A DNA stretch of 64,000 bases from Nitratidesulfovibrio sp. (GCF_040373385.1 NZ_JBDXXH010000009.1:62001-126000), one strand, 5' to 3'. Shown: positions 27,817-37,380, numbered from the stretch's first letter. A program made the numbers and translations. Notes: generated by a model not told the origin, from the sequence alone.

Positions 27817-29928
27817 ATGGCTGCCAAACCAGGATACGCACCCAAGATCGACTACCAGCGCTTTGCCAAGCAGGGCGACCTGCTGCTGGCGGGCGGCGTC
27901 GTCACGATCCTGTTCGTCATGCTGGTGCCGCTGCCCACGTTTTTCCTGGACATGCTGCTCTCGCTCAGCATCTCGCTGTCGCTGGTGATCCTGGTCACCT
28001 CCATGTTCATGCTCTCGCCGCTGGAATTTTCCATCTTCCCGTCGTTGCTGCTGGTCACCACCCTGCTGCGGCTCGCGCTCAACGTGGCCTCCACCCGCCT
28101 CATCCTGCTGCACGGCGACGAAGGCACCGACGCGGCGGGCCAGGTCATCCAGGCCTTCGGCGAATTCGTGGTGGGCGGCAACTACGTCATCGGCGCGGTC
28201 ATCTTCATGATCCTGTTCATCCTGAACAAGATCGTCATCACCGCGGGCACCACGCGCATCGCCGAAGTGGCCGCGCGCTTCACCCTGGACGCCATGCCCG
28301 GCAAGCAGATGGCCATCGAGGCCGACCTGAACGCCGGGCTCATCGACGAGGAAGAAGCCACCGCCCGCCGTACCAACATCCGCAAGGAAGCCGACTTCTA
28401 CGGCGCCATGGACGGCGCGGGCAAGTTCGTGCAGGGGGACGTGAACGCAGGCATGTTCATCACGATGATCAACGTCATCGGGGGCATACTGCTTGGCGTC
28501 TTCCAGAAGGACATGGAATGGCGCGACGCGCTGACCACCTACACCCTGCTGTCCATCGGCGACGGCCTGGTGGCCACCATTCCCTCCATCATCGTCTCCA
28601 CGGCGGCGGGCCTCATCGTCTCGCGCGCGGCGGCGGAAGCGAAGATGGGCGAGGAATTCGTGGGCCAGTTGTCGTACAACTCGCGCGCGCTCAAGCTGGT
28701 GTCCGGCGTGCTGATGCTGTTCGCCCTGGTGCCCGGCCTGCCCACGCTGCCGTTCCTTACCTTTGGCGCAGGGCTGTACGGCATGTCGCGCCTGGTGGGC
28801 GACAAGCAGGACGCGGAGGCCGCCGCAGATGCCAAGGGCGCCAAGGGCGCCAAGGGCAAGAAGAAGGGCGATTCGCTGGATACGCCGGAAGAAGTGCAGA
28901 CCCTGCTGCCCCTCGACACCCTGGAACTGGAAGTGGGCTACGGCCTGATTCCCCTGGTGGACGAGGATCAGAACGGCAACCTGCTCTCGCGCATCCGCTC
29001 CATCCGCCGCCAGTTCGCCCTGGACATGGGCGTGGTGGTGCCCTCGCTGCACCTGCGCGACAACCTGCAACTGAAGCCCGGCCAGTACTGCGTGCTGGTC
29101 AAGGGCAACCAGGTTGCCTCGGCGGAAATTCTCGTGGACCACTATCTGGCCATGGATCCGGGCAACGCCAAGCATCGCATCCGGGGCATCGAAACGCGCG
29201 AGCCGGCCTTCAACCTGCCCGCCCTGTGGATACCCGAATCGCAGAAGGAAGAAGCCATGCTGGCGGGCTACACCGTGGTCGACCCTTCCACGGTCATCGC
29301 CACCCACCTCACCGAGGTGTTCAAGCGCCACCTGGGCGACTTCCTGGGCCGCCAGGAGGTGCAGGGCCTGCTGGACAACCTGGCCAAGCACGCGCCGAAG
29401 GCCGTGGAAGAGCTGGTGCCCGGCATCCTGCCGCTGGGCACGGTGCAGAAGGTGCTGCAAAGCCTGGTGCGCGAGAACGTTTCCATCCGCGACCTGCTGA
29501 CCATCGCGGAAACCCTGGCCGACTATGGTCCGGCGGTGAAGAACGCCGACACCCTGACCGAGTACGTGCGCGAACGCCTGGCCCGCTCCATCGTCAAGCA
29601 GTACATGGACAGCGAGGGCGGCCTGCCCATCGTCACCCTGGACCAGGCCGTGGAAAAGACCGTGCAGGAAGCCATTCGCCAGACCGACGGCGGCAACTAC
29701 CTGGCCCTCAACCCCGGCATCGCCCAGCGGCTCATCCAACGGGTGAACAACGCGGTGGAGCGCGCCGTGAACACCGACGGGCAGCCGGTCATCCTGGCCT
29801 CGCCCGTGTCCCGGCCCCATCTGGCCCAACTGCTGATGCGCTTTCTTCCCAACGTCCCCGTGATCTCGCAGGCCGAGATTCCTTCGGACATCCGGCTGCA
29901 ATCGGTGGGCAGCGTGGCCTTTGATTAA
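27817..29928 (+). CDS. flhA: Flagellar export gate protein FlhA
   Basis: Largest gate subunit, receiving chaperone-substrate complexes. It has 703 residues: eight membrane segments in the N-terminal half (LLLSLSISLSLVILVTSMF region), the conserved cytoplasmic loop with ARFTLDAMPGKQMAIEADLN, and a large C-terminal cytoplasmic domain from about residue 350. A short Ala/Lys/Gly linker (AKGAKGAKGKKKGD) separates the parts. GGAAGG lies upstream. Confidence 0.97.
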   Translation: MAAKPGYAPKIDYQRFAKQGDLLLAGGVVTILFVMLVPLPTFFLDMLLSLSISLSLVILVTSMFMLSPLEFSIFPSLLLVTTLLRLALNVASTRLILLHGDEGTDAAGQVIQAFGEFVVGGNYVIGAVIFMILFILNKIVITAGTTRIAEVAARFTLDAMPGKQMAIEADLNAGLIDEEEATARRTNIRKEADFYGAMDGAGKFVQGDVNAGMFITMINVIGGILLGVFQKDMEWRDALTTYTLLSIGDGLVATIPSIIVSTAAGLIVSRAAAEAKMGEEFVGQLSYNSRALKLVSGVLMLFALVPGLPTLPFLTFGAGLYGMSRLVGDKQDAEAAADAKGAKGAKGKKKGDSLDTPEEVQTLLPLDTLELEVGYGLIPLVDEDQNGNLLSRIRSIRRQFALDMGVVVPSLHLRDNLQLKPGQYCVLVKGNQVASAEILVDHYLAMDPGNAKHRIRGIETREPAFNLPALWIPESQKEEAMLAGYTVVDPSTVIATHLTEVFKRHLGDFLGRQEVQGLLDNLAKHAPKAVEELVPGILPLGTVQKVLQSLVRENVSIRDLLTIAETLADYGPAVKNADTLTEYVRERLARSIVKQYMDSEGGLPIVTLDQAVEKTVQEAIRQTDGGNYLALNPGIAQRLIQRVNNAVERAVNTDGQPVILASPVSRPHLAQLLMRFLPNVPVISQAEIPSDIRLQSVGSVAFD

Positions 29929-30067
29929 GGGTAACAGCCCCTGAAAGGGGCAACCCCACGGCGGCAGGGGCGGAACGGGGTTTCGCCAGGCCCGCGGGGC
30001 GGGCGGCGCCGTCAGCGCCGAGAGCATTTTTCTGCAACGGTTACAACTTCAAGGTCGAAATGCTCTG

Positions 30068-31330
30068 ATGCAGATCAAGACGTACACAGGTCGGAACGCG
30101 ACGGCGGTTCTGGCGAAAATCAAGGCCGAACTCGGGTCGGATGCGGTCATCCTGTCTTCGCGCGAATGCCGCGAGGGCGAGCGCACGTGGCACGAGATGA
30201 GCGTGGGCATCGAGCATGCGGCCGCGCCCGGCGTTGCCGGGGGCGCGGGGGCGTCCTTTGGGTCCGGTGGGTCCTTTGGGTCCGGTGGGCCTGGCGGGTC
30301 TGGTGGCCCCACTCCCCCCGGCTGGGAGGAATGGCACCGCGAATGGAGCCAGATGAAGGAGCACCTGTTCGCGCTGATGAAGCCCGCCCTGCGCATGGAA
30401 GACCTGACCCCCCGCCAGCGCGTGGCCCTGGAATACCTGACGCGCGAAGGCGTGGACGACGGCGTGGCCATGACCCTGCACCGCAGGCTGGCGGCCGATT
30501 CCGGCGCCTCGGTGCTGGAAGCCCTGGCGGACATCGTGCCCGTGCGCGGCTGGGGTCTTGCGGCATGGCCGCAGCGGGCCCACGTGTTCGCCGGGCCGTT
30601 CGGCGCGGGCAAGACCACGGCCATGCTGCGCATGGCGCTGGCCCTGCGCCGCGAAAAGCCGGACCTGAAGATCGTGCTGGTCAACGCCGACTGCGGGCGT
30701 GGCCATGGCCGTCTGCTGCTGAAGCACTACGCGGAACTTTCCGACCTTGTGTACCGCGAGGCCTCCACGGCTGCGGAATTCGCGGCCATCCTGCGCGAAT
30801 GCCCGGATGCGGGACGCATTCTGGTGGACCTGCCCGGCGTCGCGCGCGACGGCAGCCTGGCCCGCCAACTGGCGATCCTGGGGCTTTCGGGCGCGGGGGC
30901 CGGAACCGGGGTTGCCGTGCACCTGGTGCTGCCGCCGCACCACGGCCCGGCCCAGATGGCCGCGCTGCTGGCGCGCTATGCCTTCGAGGGGGCGGGCAGC
31001 CTTGTCTGGACGAAGCTGGACGAAGCCTGTACCTTCGGGGCATTGGTGAACGTGGCGGCGGCCTGCGGCCTGCCCGTGTCGGCTCTGTCCTACGGCCCCG
31101 GCATGCGCAATTCGCTGGTTGCCGCAAGCGATGCGGCGTTGTGGCGCCTGCTGTTCAAACGGCAACTGCCCGGAGAGTCCCCGGCGCAGGCCGAGTCCCG
31201 GCCCCCGGTCCGGACTCCGGCCCAAACGGGGGGCCAGACGGCCATCCGCCCCGGCAGCCTCCGGCCAGACGGAATACGGTCTGACGGCATTCCGGCGAAC
31301 GCCCGGCCCCTGGCTGGCGCAAGGCCCTGA
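30068..31330 (+). CDS. flhF: Flagellar SRP-like GTPase FlhF
   Basis: Directs the place and number of polar flagella. The N-terminus MQIKTYTGRNATAVLAKIK is the family B-domain start; a Gly/Ser/Pro linker made of short repeats (GSGGSFGSGGPGGSGG) spans about 58-80. The G domain has GPFGAGKTT (P-loop Lys182), VNADCGRGHG, VDLPGVARDG and a TKLDEACTFG base-recognition loop. It has 420 residues, with a Pro-rich tail. The usual DTAG box is replaced by VDLPGV, a divergence worth noting. It is followed by flhG. Confidence 0.92.
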   Translation: MQIKTYTGRNATAVLAKIKAELGSDAVILSSRECREGERTWHEMSVGIEHAAAPGVAGGAGASFGSGGSFGSGGPGGSGGPTPPGWEEWHREWSQMKEHLFALMKPALRMEDLTPRQRVALEYLTREGVDDGVAMTLHRRLAADSGASVLEALADIVPVRGWGLAAWPQRAHVFAGPFGAGKTTAMLRMALALRREKPDLKIVLVNADCGRGHGRLLLKHYAELSDLVYREASTAAEFAAILRECPDAGRILVDLPGVARDGSLARQLAILGLSGAGAGTGVAVHLVLPPHHGPAQMAALLARYAFEGAGSLVWTKLDEACTFGALVNVAAACGLPVSALSYGPGMRNSLVAASDAALWRLLFKRQLPGESPAQAESRPPVRTPAQTGGQTAIRPGSLRPDGIRSDGIPANARPLAGARP

Positions 31331-31434
31331 ACCAAGGTTCCGGCGCCGGCGGCAGCCCCGACGGCACACGGCATCCACGGGCGGCCGCGCCAGGCGCGCC
31401 CGGCACCGCACGCACCCACTGGAGCTTGCATCGA

Positions 31435-32250
31435 ATGAGCCCCGATCTTCCCCTGGTATTCTCCGTCACCTCCGGCAAGGGTGGCGTCGGCAAGACCAAC
31501 ATCGCCGCCAACCTGGCCTGCTGCCTCGCGCAGGAGGGCAAGCGCGTGGTCCTGCTGGACGCGGACCTTGGCCTTGCCAACGTGGACGTGGTGCTGGGCC
31601 TGACCCCGCAGCTGAACCTGTTCCACCTGTTCCACGAAGGCGTCGATCTTTCGGAAATACTCTGCGATACGCCCTACGGCTTCCGCATCCTGCCCGCCTC
31701 GTCGGGCATGAGCGAAATGCTGTCGCTTTCCACCGGCCAGAAGCTGGAACTGCTGGAGGCCATGGACGCCCTGGAGGGCGCGGTGGACTACCTGATCGTG
31801 GATACCGGCGCGGGCATCAACGACAACGTGCTGTATTTCAACCTGGCGGCCCAAGAGCGGCTGGTGGTGCTCACGCCCGAGCCCACGTCGCTCACCGACG
31901 CCTACGCCCTGATCAAGGTGATGAAGCTCAACCATGGGGTGGAGCATTTCAAGGTGCTGGTGAACATGGTGCCCGACGCGCAGACCGCGCGCGACATGTT
32001 CACCCGGCTGTACAAGGCCTGCGACCATTTTCTTTCCGGCGTGTCGCTGGACCTCGCGGGCTTTGTCCCGCGCGACCCGGCGGTGCGCAAGGCAGTGGTG
32101 AACCAGCGACCCTTCTGCGTCATGGCGCCGGACAGCCCGGCCTGCGCGGCGGTACGCGAGGTGGCCCGGACGGTACAAACGTGGGACGTGGCGGCAAGTC
32201 TGGATGGAAACATCAAGTTCTTCTGGAAAAAGCTCCTCTTCCGGCACTAA
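31435..32250 (+). CDS. flhG: Flagellar number regulator FlhG (MinD/ParA-type ATPase)
   Basis: Antagonist of FlhF that limits flagellar number. The deviant Walker A motif TSGKGGVGKTNIAANLA, the LLDADLGLANVDVVLGL switch and IVDTGAGIND are all present. The start was placed at ATG 31435 with GGAG 11 bases upstream; a TTG three codons earlier is possible. The C-terminus (NIKFFWKKLLFRH) is amphipathic and basic, as expected for membrane association. Its end overlaps the fliA start by 47 bases. Confidence 0.94.
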   Translation: MSPDLPLVFSVTSGKGGVGKTNIAANLACCLAQEGKRVVLLDADLGLANVDVVLGLTPQLNLFHLFHEGVDLSEILCDTPYGFRILPASSGMSEMLSLSTGQKLELLEAMDALEGAVDYLIVDTGAGINDNVLYFNLAAQERLVVLTPEPTSLTDAYALIKVMKLNHGVEHFKVLVNMVPDAQTARDMFTRLYKACDHFLSGVSLDLAGFVPRDPAVRKAVVNQRPFCVMAPDSPACAAVREVARTVQTWDVAASLDGNIKFFWKKLLFRH

Positions 32251-33001
32251 CCCTTGGGAGGCGCTGGAATCGGGGGCTGTCGCCTGGGGCGACTTCTCGC
32301 GCGCCGACCAGGAACGGATAGTCCGGCACTACGCGCCCAAGGTGCGGTTTCTGGCCTTGCGCCTGAAGGCCAAGCTGCCCCGCAACGTGGAGCTGAACGA
32401 GCTCATCAGCGCGGGCACCCTGGGTCTCATGGAGGCGCTGGGCAAGTTCCGGCCGCAGCTTGGCATCCGCTTCGAGACGTATGCCGAAAGCCGCATCCGG
32501 GGCGCCATGCTGGACGAGTTGCGGCGGCTGGACTGGTTTCCGCGCAGCCTGCGGCAACGGGTGCGGCAGCTGGACGAGGCAATCCAGCGCATCGAGCACG
32601 AAAAGGGACGCCACCCCACCGAAGCCGAATTGCAGGACGCCACGGGACTGGACCAGAAGGATGTACGGCTGGGGCTTGAGGCATTGCAGAACCAGTTGTG
32701 CCTCTCGCTCGACGCCATACAGGACTCGCTGGCCCCCGATGCCTCGGTGCAGGGAGAGGGTGAACCGTTCCAGACCACGGCAACGCAGGAGCTCATAGAG
32801 CGGGTGGCGGCGCTGATCGACGAATTGACACCCAGAGAGAAGCTGGTATTGTCGTTGTATTATAGCGACGAGCTGAACATGCGCGAAACAGCCGAGGTCA
32901 TGGGCATTACCGAGGGGCGCGTCTCGCAACTGCACTCCCAGGCGCTCAACAGGCTGCGCAAGGAATTCAGGAACCACTACGGAGAACACGGCACCGTCTG
33001 A
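32204..33001 (+). CDS. fliA: Flagellar sigma factor FliA (sigma-28)
   Basis: Directs RNA polymerase to late flagellar genes. It has 265 residues: region 2 with LNELISAGTLGLMEALGKF and FETYAESRIRGAMLDELRRLDW, region 3 (RHPTEAELQDATGL) and region 4 with an HTH (ETAEVMGITEGRVSQLHSQA). The ATG at 32204 lies inside flhG; the preceding bases have no strong ribosome site, so expression is probably coupled to flhG translation. Confidence 0.95.
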   Translation: METSSSSGKSSSSGTNPWEALESGAVAWGDFSRADQERIVRHYAPKVRFLALRLKAKLPRNVELNELISAGTLGLMEALGKFRPQLGIRFETYAESRIRGAMLDELRRLDWFPRSLRQRVRQLDEAIQRIEHEKGRHPTEAELQDATGLDQKDVRLGLEALQNQLCLSLDAIQDSLAPDASVQGEGEPFQTTATQELIERVAALIDELTPREKLVLSLYYSDELNMRETAEVMGITEGRVSQLHSQALNRLRKEFRNHYGEHGTV

Positions 33002-33032
33002 CTGCGGCGTCCGTTGGTCAGGAGTACGCACA

Positions 33033-33413
33033 ATGCCCTATGACACCAATATGCGTGTCCTCGTGGTGGACGACTTTTCCACCATGCGTCGCATCATCAA
33101 GAACATCCTGCGCCAGCTGGGGTTCACCAACGTGGTCGAGGCCGACGACGGCACCACCGCGTGGGAAGTACTGAACAAGGACCGCATCGAGTTCGTCATT
33201 TCCGACTGGAACATGCCCAAGATGACCGGCATCGAACTGCTGCGCAAGGTGCGCGCCAGCGAGGAATTCGCCGACATGCCGTTCCTGATGGTGACGGCAG
33301 AAGCCCAGCAGGAAAACGTCATCGAAGCGGTGCAGGCCAGGGTGTCCAACTACATCGTCAAGCCCTTCACCGCAGAGACCATGAAGCAGAAGATCGACAA
33401 GATCTTCCCGTAG
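33033..33413 (+). CDS. cheY: Chemotaxis response regulator CheY
   Basis: Single receiver domain of 126 residues. The acidic pair is in VLVVDDFSTMRR, the phospho-Asp in FVISDWNMPKMTG, the Thr in MVTAEAQ and the Lys in YIVKPF, matching chemotaxis CheY rather than transcriptional regulators. AGGAG lies upstream. It sits 31 bases after fliA in the flagellar operon, so it likely signals to the flagellar switch. Confidence 0.94.
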   Translation: MPYDTNMRVLVVDDFSTMRRIIKNILRQLGFTNVVEADDGTTAWEVLNKDRIEFVISDWNMPKMTGIELLRKVRASEEFADMPFLMVTAEAQQENVIEAVQARVSNYIVKPFTAETMKQKIDKIFP

Positions 33414-33659
33414 ACCGTCATTTCCTGCGGGCGCGGGGCCGCCATCCGGCGGGCTTGCGCCCGTTTGCCGTGCAGGACCGCGCGGACGGCGTTCCGCATG
33501 CCGTCCCCTTTCCCCCGGTCGGCCAGCCGCTCCGGAACCCCCGGAAGTTTCCGGTGCATGCCGATACGGCGTCTTCCCATGCCGGTGTTCCCCGGCCGGG
33601 TCTGATCCGGACGCCCGTTACCCCGGCGCCCCTGCGCGGGCCGTGCGAGGGACCAGACC

Positions 33660-34448
33660 ATGCTGTTCATGCCCATCGTCACCGCTGCCGTACCCGATTC
33701 CCCCGCTGCCCCGGGGGCGGACGGCCTGTTGCCCGACGAGGCGGGCAAGGCGGAACTGGACGCCGGGCAACTGGACGTCGATTCGCTGGGGCCCCCGGTG
33801 GAAGACAAGGTCGAACTGGACCTTGAGGACGCCCCCTTCCTGCTGCCGGAAGAGGAAAAGCCGCCCCCCCCGCCGCCTCCCGCTGCCCAGTCCCTTGCGC
33901 TGTCGCCCGACGGCGACACCCCCAAGAAGAAGAAATTCGGCCTCAACCTTTCCGGGCTGCTGGCCAACAAGAAGCTGCTGCTCATCGTGGTGGCCGTGCT
34001 GGTGTTGCTGCTGGTGGGTGGCGGTGCCGCGTGGTTCCTGCTGCGCAAGAAGGCGCCCCCGCCCGCGCCCCCCGAGGCGGCGGTCCAGAAGATCGTGGTG
34101 CCCCAGCAGGCCGCGCCGCCCCCGGCGGAACCGGCCAAGCCCGCCCAGACCATCCTGAGTTGGGAACCGTTCTGGGTGGAGCAGAAGGACGCCAAGGGCG
34201 CCATCCGTTTCCTGGTCGTCAAATTCTCGGCACCCACGGAAAACCAGAAGCTGGTGTTCGAGGCGCAGGCCAAGAAGGTGGTCATCCGCGATGCCGTGTA
34301 CTACTATCTGAAGAACAAGTCGTTGACCTACCTCACCGATGCGGCCAATGCGGAAACGCTGAAGAAGGACATCCTGGCCATCATGAATGAATACCTCAGC
34401 ATCGGTAAGCTGGAGGATTTGCTGATAGAGAATTATCTGGTCAAGTAA
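33660..34448 (+). CDS. fliL: FliL-like flagellar basal-body protein
   Basis: 262 residues: an acidic, Pro-rich cytoplasmic N-terminus (about 1-90, with PEEEKPPPPPPPA), one membrane segment (about 103-125, KKLLLIVVAVLVLLLVGGGA), a Pro/Ala linker, then a periplasmic FliL domain (KFSAPTENQKLVFEAQ, then ending YLSIGKLEDLLIENYLVK). FliL surrounds the stators and supports motor torque. The cytoplasmic extension is longer than in model FliL proteins. It follows cheY by 246 bases in the same direction. Confidence 0.85.
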   Translation: MLFMPIVTAAVPDSPAAPGADGLLPDEAGKAELDAGQLDVDSLGPPVEDKVELDLEDAPFLLPEEEKPPPPPPPAAQSLALSPDGDTPKKKKFGLNLSGLLANKKLLLIVVAVLVLLLVGGGAAWFLLRKKAPPPAPPEAAVQKIVVPQQAAPPPAEPAKPAQTILSWEPFWVEQKDAKGAIRFLVVKFSAPTENQKLVFEAQAKKVVIRDAVYYYLKNKSLTYLTDAANAETLKKDILAIMNEYLSIGKLEDLLIENYLVK

Positions 34449-34623
34449 GGGAGCCGCAAGGCTCCCCCGGCGAGTGGCCCGTCGTTCCCGACGGCAGGGT
34501 GACCCGCCAGAGTACGCCGCCCCCGCCGACAGCCGACCCGCCCGGCAGCGGGTTTTGCCGTCAGCCGCCGCCACCCCTCGCAGGTGCGTCGCGCGGGGCT
34601 TCATGCGGCGATGGAGGTCCGCC

Positions 34624-34953
34624 GTGTCCGTCGACCCGACGCTTCCCATCGTCATCGCCCAGATGGGCCACGCCGAACGCGTGGCGCACGAGGCGCAGGC
34701 ACACCCGGAAATGGCCCAGGCTGCCGCCCAGCAGGCTGCGGCCCAGGCGTTGCAGCACGACCGCTCGCAGGTTCAGAAGGCCGGCGAGAGCGGCAAGTCC
34801 GAGGTGGTGGACGAGCGCGAACGCAACCGCCAGCAGCGGCGCGCCTTGCTGCTGGCCCGGCGCAAGGCCCGCGCTGCCGAGGAGGAAGAGGAAGAATCCC
34901 CCGACTCCGACGACGATCCCTGGTCCGGCAACATCCTGAACATCAAGGTCTGA
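34624..34953 (+). CDS. Small charged hypothetical protein in the flagellar cluster
   Basis: 109 residues. The start is GTG at 34624, chosen for a perfect GGAGG six bases upstream. Ala/Gln-rich helical middle (AQAAAQQAAAQALQHDR) then a very basic stretch (RERNRQQRRALLLARRKARA) and an acidic end (EEEEEESPDSDDD). The ending IKV and highly charged helices suggest a soluble coiled-coil protein. Not recognised; position between fliL and the DUF2802-like gene suggests a flagellar link. Confidence 0.6.
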   Translation: MSVDPTLPIVIAQMGHAERVAHEAQAHPEMAQAAAQQAAAQALQHDRSQVQKAGESGKSEVVDERERNRQQRRALLLARRKARAAEEEEEESPDSDDDPWSGNILNIKV

Positions 34954-35043
34954 CTGGCTTCGCGGGTCTGACCGTCTTGCGCGGTTCCGGCTGGCTTCGC
35001 CGGCATGGCCGTACCCCGCGCGGCAACCCCAACCGGAACACCC

Positions 35044-35460
35044 ATGACCGTATCCCTGTGGACCATCATTCTTGTCAGTGTGGTGGAAGTGGCGCTGCTC
35101 GGCGTGCTGCTGGCGTTCTTCCTGCGGCTGCGCCGGTCAGAGGCGCTGCTCAATCGCCTGCAGGCCAACCAGACCCAATTGCTGGAGCGGCTGCGCCAGA
35201 ACGCGGAGCTCGAGCAGGAGTTGGTGGCCACCTTCGCCCAGCGCCAGGAGCAACTGCGCCACCTGGACCAGCGGTTGGAAGAGCGGGCTCAGACACTGCG
35301 CCGCCTGCTGGAACAGGCCGAGGGCATCAGCCGCTCGCCGCAGTTCCTGCGAGAGGTGATCCTGAACGGGCACCGCAAGGGCCGCAGCCTGGACCAGATC
35401 GCCCGGTCCACCGGGCTTTCGGTGGACGAGGTGGAGCTGATCCTGGCCCAGGGCGGGTAG
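35044..35460 (+). CDS. Membrane-anchored coiled-coil protein (DUF2802-like) in the flagellar cluster
   Basis: 138 residues. One N-terminal membrane segment (about 5-27, TIILVSVVEVALLGVLLAFF), a Gln/Glu/Leu-rich coiled coil (about 35-100), and a C-terminal helix-turn-helix-like segment (GRSLDQIARSTGLSVDEVEL). This layout matches DUF2802-type proteins found in other flagellar/chemotaxis clusters. The start was placed at ATG 35044, which opens directly into the membrane segment. A strong terminator follows, closing the flagellar run. Confidence 0.65.
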   Translation: MTVSLWTIILVSVVEVALLGVLLAFFLRLRRSEALLNRLQANQTQLLERLRQNAELEQELVATFAQRQEQLRHLDQRLEERAQTLRRLLEQAEGISRSPQFLREVILNGHRKGRSLDQIARSTGLSVDEVELILAQGG

Positions 35461-35557
35461 CCTGGGCCCATCGTCCTCCGGGCGCCCCTGCGGCGCTGGT
35501 TGCCTTTTTTCCGTCCGCCTGCCTGCGCCCATAAGCCATGGGTGCCGAGAAGGCCCT

Positions 35558-35601
35558 GTCACAGCCCCCCGCCGGATTCCGGCGGGGGGCTGTGACGTTT
35601 T
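35558..35601 (+). terminator. Strong terminator closing the flagellar cluster
   Basis: GTCACAGCCCCCCGCC and GGCGGGGGGCTGTGAC form a 16-bp perfect stem around a 6-base loop, followed by GTTTT. Confidence 0.95.
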
Positions 35602-35690
35602 GAATGCGGTTCGTTCAGAAAAATATACCGCTATATAGAATAGTTATATGCATATCGCAGTGCTGGCGAGCGGAAGGGCGCTAAAGCGTG

Positions 35691-35719
35691 TTGACAGTCT
35701 TGCATAAGACATCATACAC
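35691..35719 (+). promoter_or_regulatory. Promoter with overlapping operator, first suyAB copy
   Basis: TTGACA (35691-35696) is immediately followed by GTCTTGCATAAGAC (35697-35710), whose outer five bases on each side are inverted copies; a weak -10 (ATACAC) begins at 35714. The GTCTTGCA half recurs at the second suyAB promoter, in the long spacer and twice upstream of the GntR gene. The position between -35 and -10 suggests repressor binding. Confidence 0.6.
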
Positions 35720-35753
35720 ATGTTTCCAACAACGCTCCCCAAGGAGGAACTCC

Positions 35754-36038
35754 ATGTCGATTCAATTTCTGGTGCACGAAGACGGCGATTCCGTCGGCGT
35801 CGTGGTTGTTGAAGGCGTCAAGGCCGGTCAGGACCTGACCGGCTGGGTGATGGCCGAGGACCGGACCATCACCTTCAAGGTGCTCAACGATATTCCCATC
35901 GGCCACAAGCTGGCCCTGAAGGCCCTGTCCATGGGTGATACCGTGATCAAGTACGGTACCGACATCGGCAAGGTCATCTCCCCCATCAAGCAGGGCGAGC
36001 ACCTGCATGTTCACAACGTCAAGACCAAGAGGTGGTAG
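35754..36038 (+). CDS. suyA: (2R)-sulfolactate sulfo-lyase subunit alpha (SuyA), copy 1
   Basis: 94-residue SAF-domain protein ([20 protein letters not shown]), the small subunit paired with SuyB. SuyAB cleaves 3-sulfolactate to pyruvate and sulfite; in a sulfate reducer this gives both an electron acceptor and a carbon source. The family also includes the N-terminal domain of altronate/galactarate dehydratases, so assignment rests on the SuyB sequence and the operon. AAGGAGG lies 8 bases upstream. The protein is identical to copy 2 at 38.1 kb. Confidence 0.8.
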   Translation: MSIQFLVHEDGDSVGVVVVEGVKAGQDLTGWVMAEDRTITFKVLNDIPIGHKLALKALSMGDTVIKYGTDIGKVISPIKQGEHLHVHNVKTKRW

Positions 36039-36042
36039 GAAA

Positions 36043-37206
36043 ATGACTGCTAATACCTTCCTCGGCTACCGCCGCGAAAACGGCCGCGTGGGCGTGCGCA
36101 ACCACGTGGTCATCCTGCCCCTGGACGACCTTTCCAATGCCGCCTCGGAAGCCGTGGCCAACAACGTGAAGGGCACCATGGCCCTGCCGCACCCGTATGG
36201 CCGCCTGCAGTTCGGTGAAGACCTTGAGCTGCACTTCCGCACCCTGATCGGCGTGGGCAGCAACCCCAACGTGGCCGCCGTGGTGGTCATCGGCATCGAG
36301 CCGCAGTGGACCAGCCGCATCGTGGAAGGCATCGCCAAGACCGGCAAGCCGGTGGCGGGCTTCTCCATCGAGCAGAACGGCGACCACAACACCATTTGCG
36401 CCGCCTCGCGCAAGGCCAAGGAATTCATGCACTGGGCCACCGAGCTGCAGCGCGTGGAATGCCCGGTGAGCGACCTGTGGGTGTCCACCAAGTGCGGCGA
36501 ATCCGACACCACGTCGGGCATCGCCTCCAACCCCACCGTGGGCAACGCCTTCGACAAGCTGTACGAGCAGGGCTGCACGCTGCTGTTCGGTGAAACCACC
36601 GAACTGACCGGCGGCGAGCACCTGGTGCTGGAACGCTGTGCCAACGATGAAGTGCGCAAGCAGTTCCAGTTCTTCTTCGACCGCTACGCGAAGCTCGTGG
36701 ACGACCACAAGACCAGCGACCTTTCCGACTCGCAGCCCACCAAGGGCAACATCGAAGGCGGCCTGACCACCATCGAGGAAAAGGCGCTCGGCAACATCCA
36801 GAAGATCGGCCGCAAGGCTCCCGTGGTGGGTTGCCTGGACAAGGCCGAAGCCCCCACCGGCCCCGGCCTGTGGTTCATGGATTCCTCGTCCGCCGCCGCC
36901 GAAATGGTCACCCTGTGCGCCGCCGCCGGGTACGTTGTGCACCTGTTCCCCACCGGGCAGGGCAACGTCATCGGCAACCCCATCCTGCCCGTGGTGAAGC
37001 TGTGCGCCAACCCGCGCACCGTGCGCACCATGAGCGAGCACATCGACGTGGACGTTTCCGGCATCCTGCGCAAGGAACTGACCATGGACGGCGCTGGCGA
37101 CAAGCTGGTGGAAATGGCCATCCGCACCGCCAACGGCCGTAACACCGCCGCCGAAGTGCTGGGTCACCGCGAGTTCGTCCTTACCCGTCTGTACGAAAGC
37201 GCCTAG
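36043..37206 (+). CDS. suyB: (2R)-sulfolactate sulfo-lyase subunit beta (SuyB), copy 1
   Basis: 387 residues, UxaA/GarD C-terminal family. It starts [20 protein letters not shown]. The central motif is [20 protein letters not shown], where sugar-acid dehydratases usually have CGGSD, and [12 protein letters not shown] replaces their TGRGTP-like segment; both point to the sulfo-lyase branch. The start is 4 bases after suyA. The neighbouring transporter, dehydrogenase and HutC-type regulator match sulfolactate gene clusters in other bacteria. Protein-identical to copy 2; differences are silent and confined to the last 50 bases or so. Confidence 0.82.
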   Translation: MTANTFLGYRRENGRVGVRNHVVILPLDDLSNAASEAVANNVKGTMALPHPYGRLQFGEDLELHFRTLIGVGSNPNVAAVVVIGIEPQWTSRIVEGIAKTGKPVAGFSIEQNGDHNTICAASRKAKEFMHWATELQRVECPVSDLWVSTKCGESDTTSGIASNPTVGNAFDKLYEQGCTLLFGETTELTGGEHLVLERCANDEVRKQFQFFFDRYAKLVDDHKTSDLSDSQPTKGNIEGGLTTIEEKALGNIQKIGRKAPVVGCLDKAEAPTGPGLWFMDSSSAAAEMVTLCAAAGYVVHLFPTGQGNVIGNPILPVVKLCANPRTVRTMSEHIDVDVSGILRKELTMDGAGDKLVEMAIRTANGRNTAAEVLGHREFVLTRLYESA

Positions 37207-37260
37207 TCCCCAGGCGCTTCGGTCCCCCTTGCGGCGCACCTCGTCGCAAGGGGGCATATT

Positions 37261-37380
37261 CTGCGGCAGGCGTGCGCGTCCGGCATTCCCGGCACACACC
37301 AGTGGATACCCCGGGGTAATACCCGGAGGAGCGCATGCCGGACCCGCCCGTCCGGCATGATCCGCGTGCGCTTGCCGCAG
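37261..37380 (+). other. 120-base nested inverted repeat, candidate structured RNA
   Basis: Outer arms 37261-37278 and 37363-37380 (CTGCGGCA and TGCCGCAG at the ends) pair at 15 of 18 positions. Inside are a perfect 10-bp hairpin CATGCCGGAC/GTCCGGCATG (37334-37359) and a CCCCGGGG core. No known riboswitch motif was recognised. It may be a structured leader, a small RNA or a processing element of the suyAB message. Confidence 0.35.
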
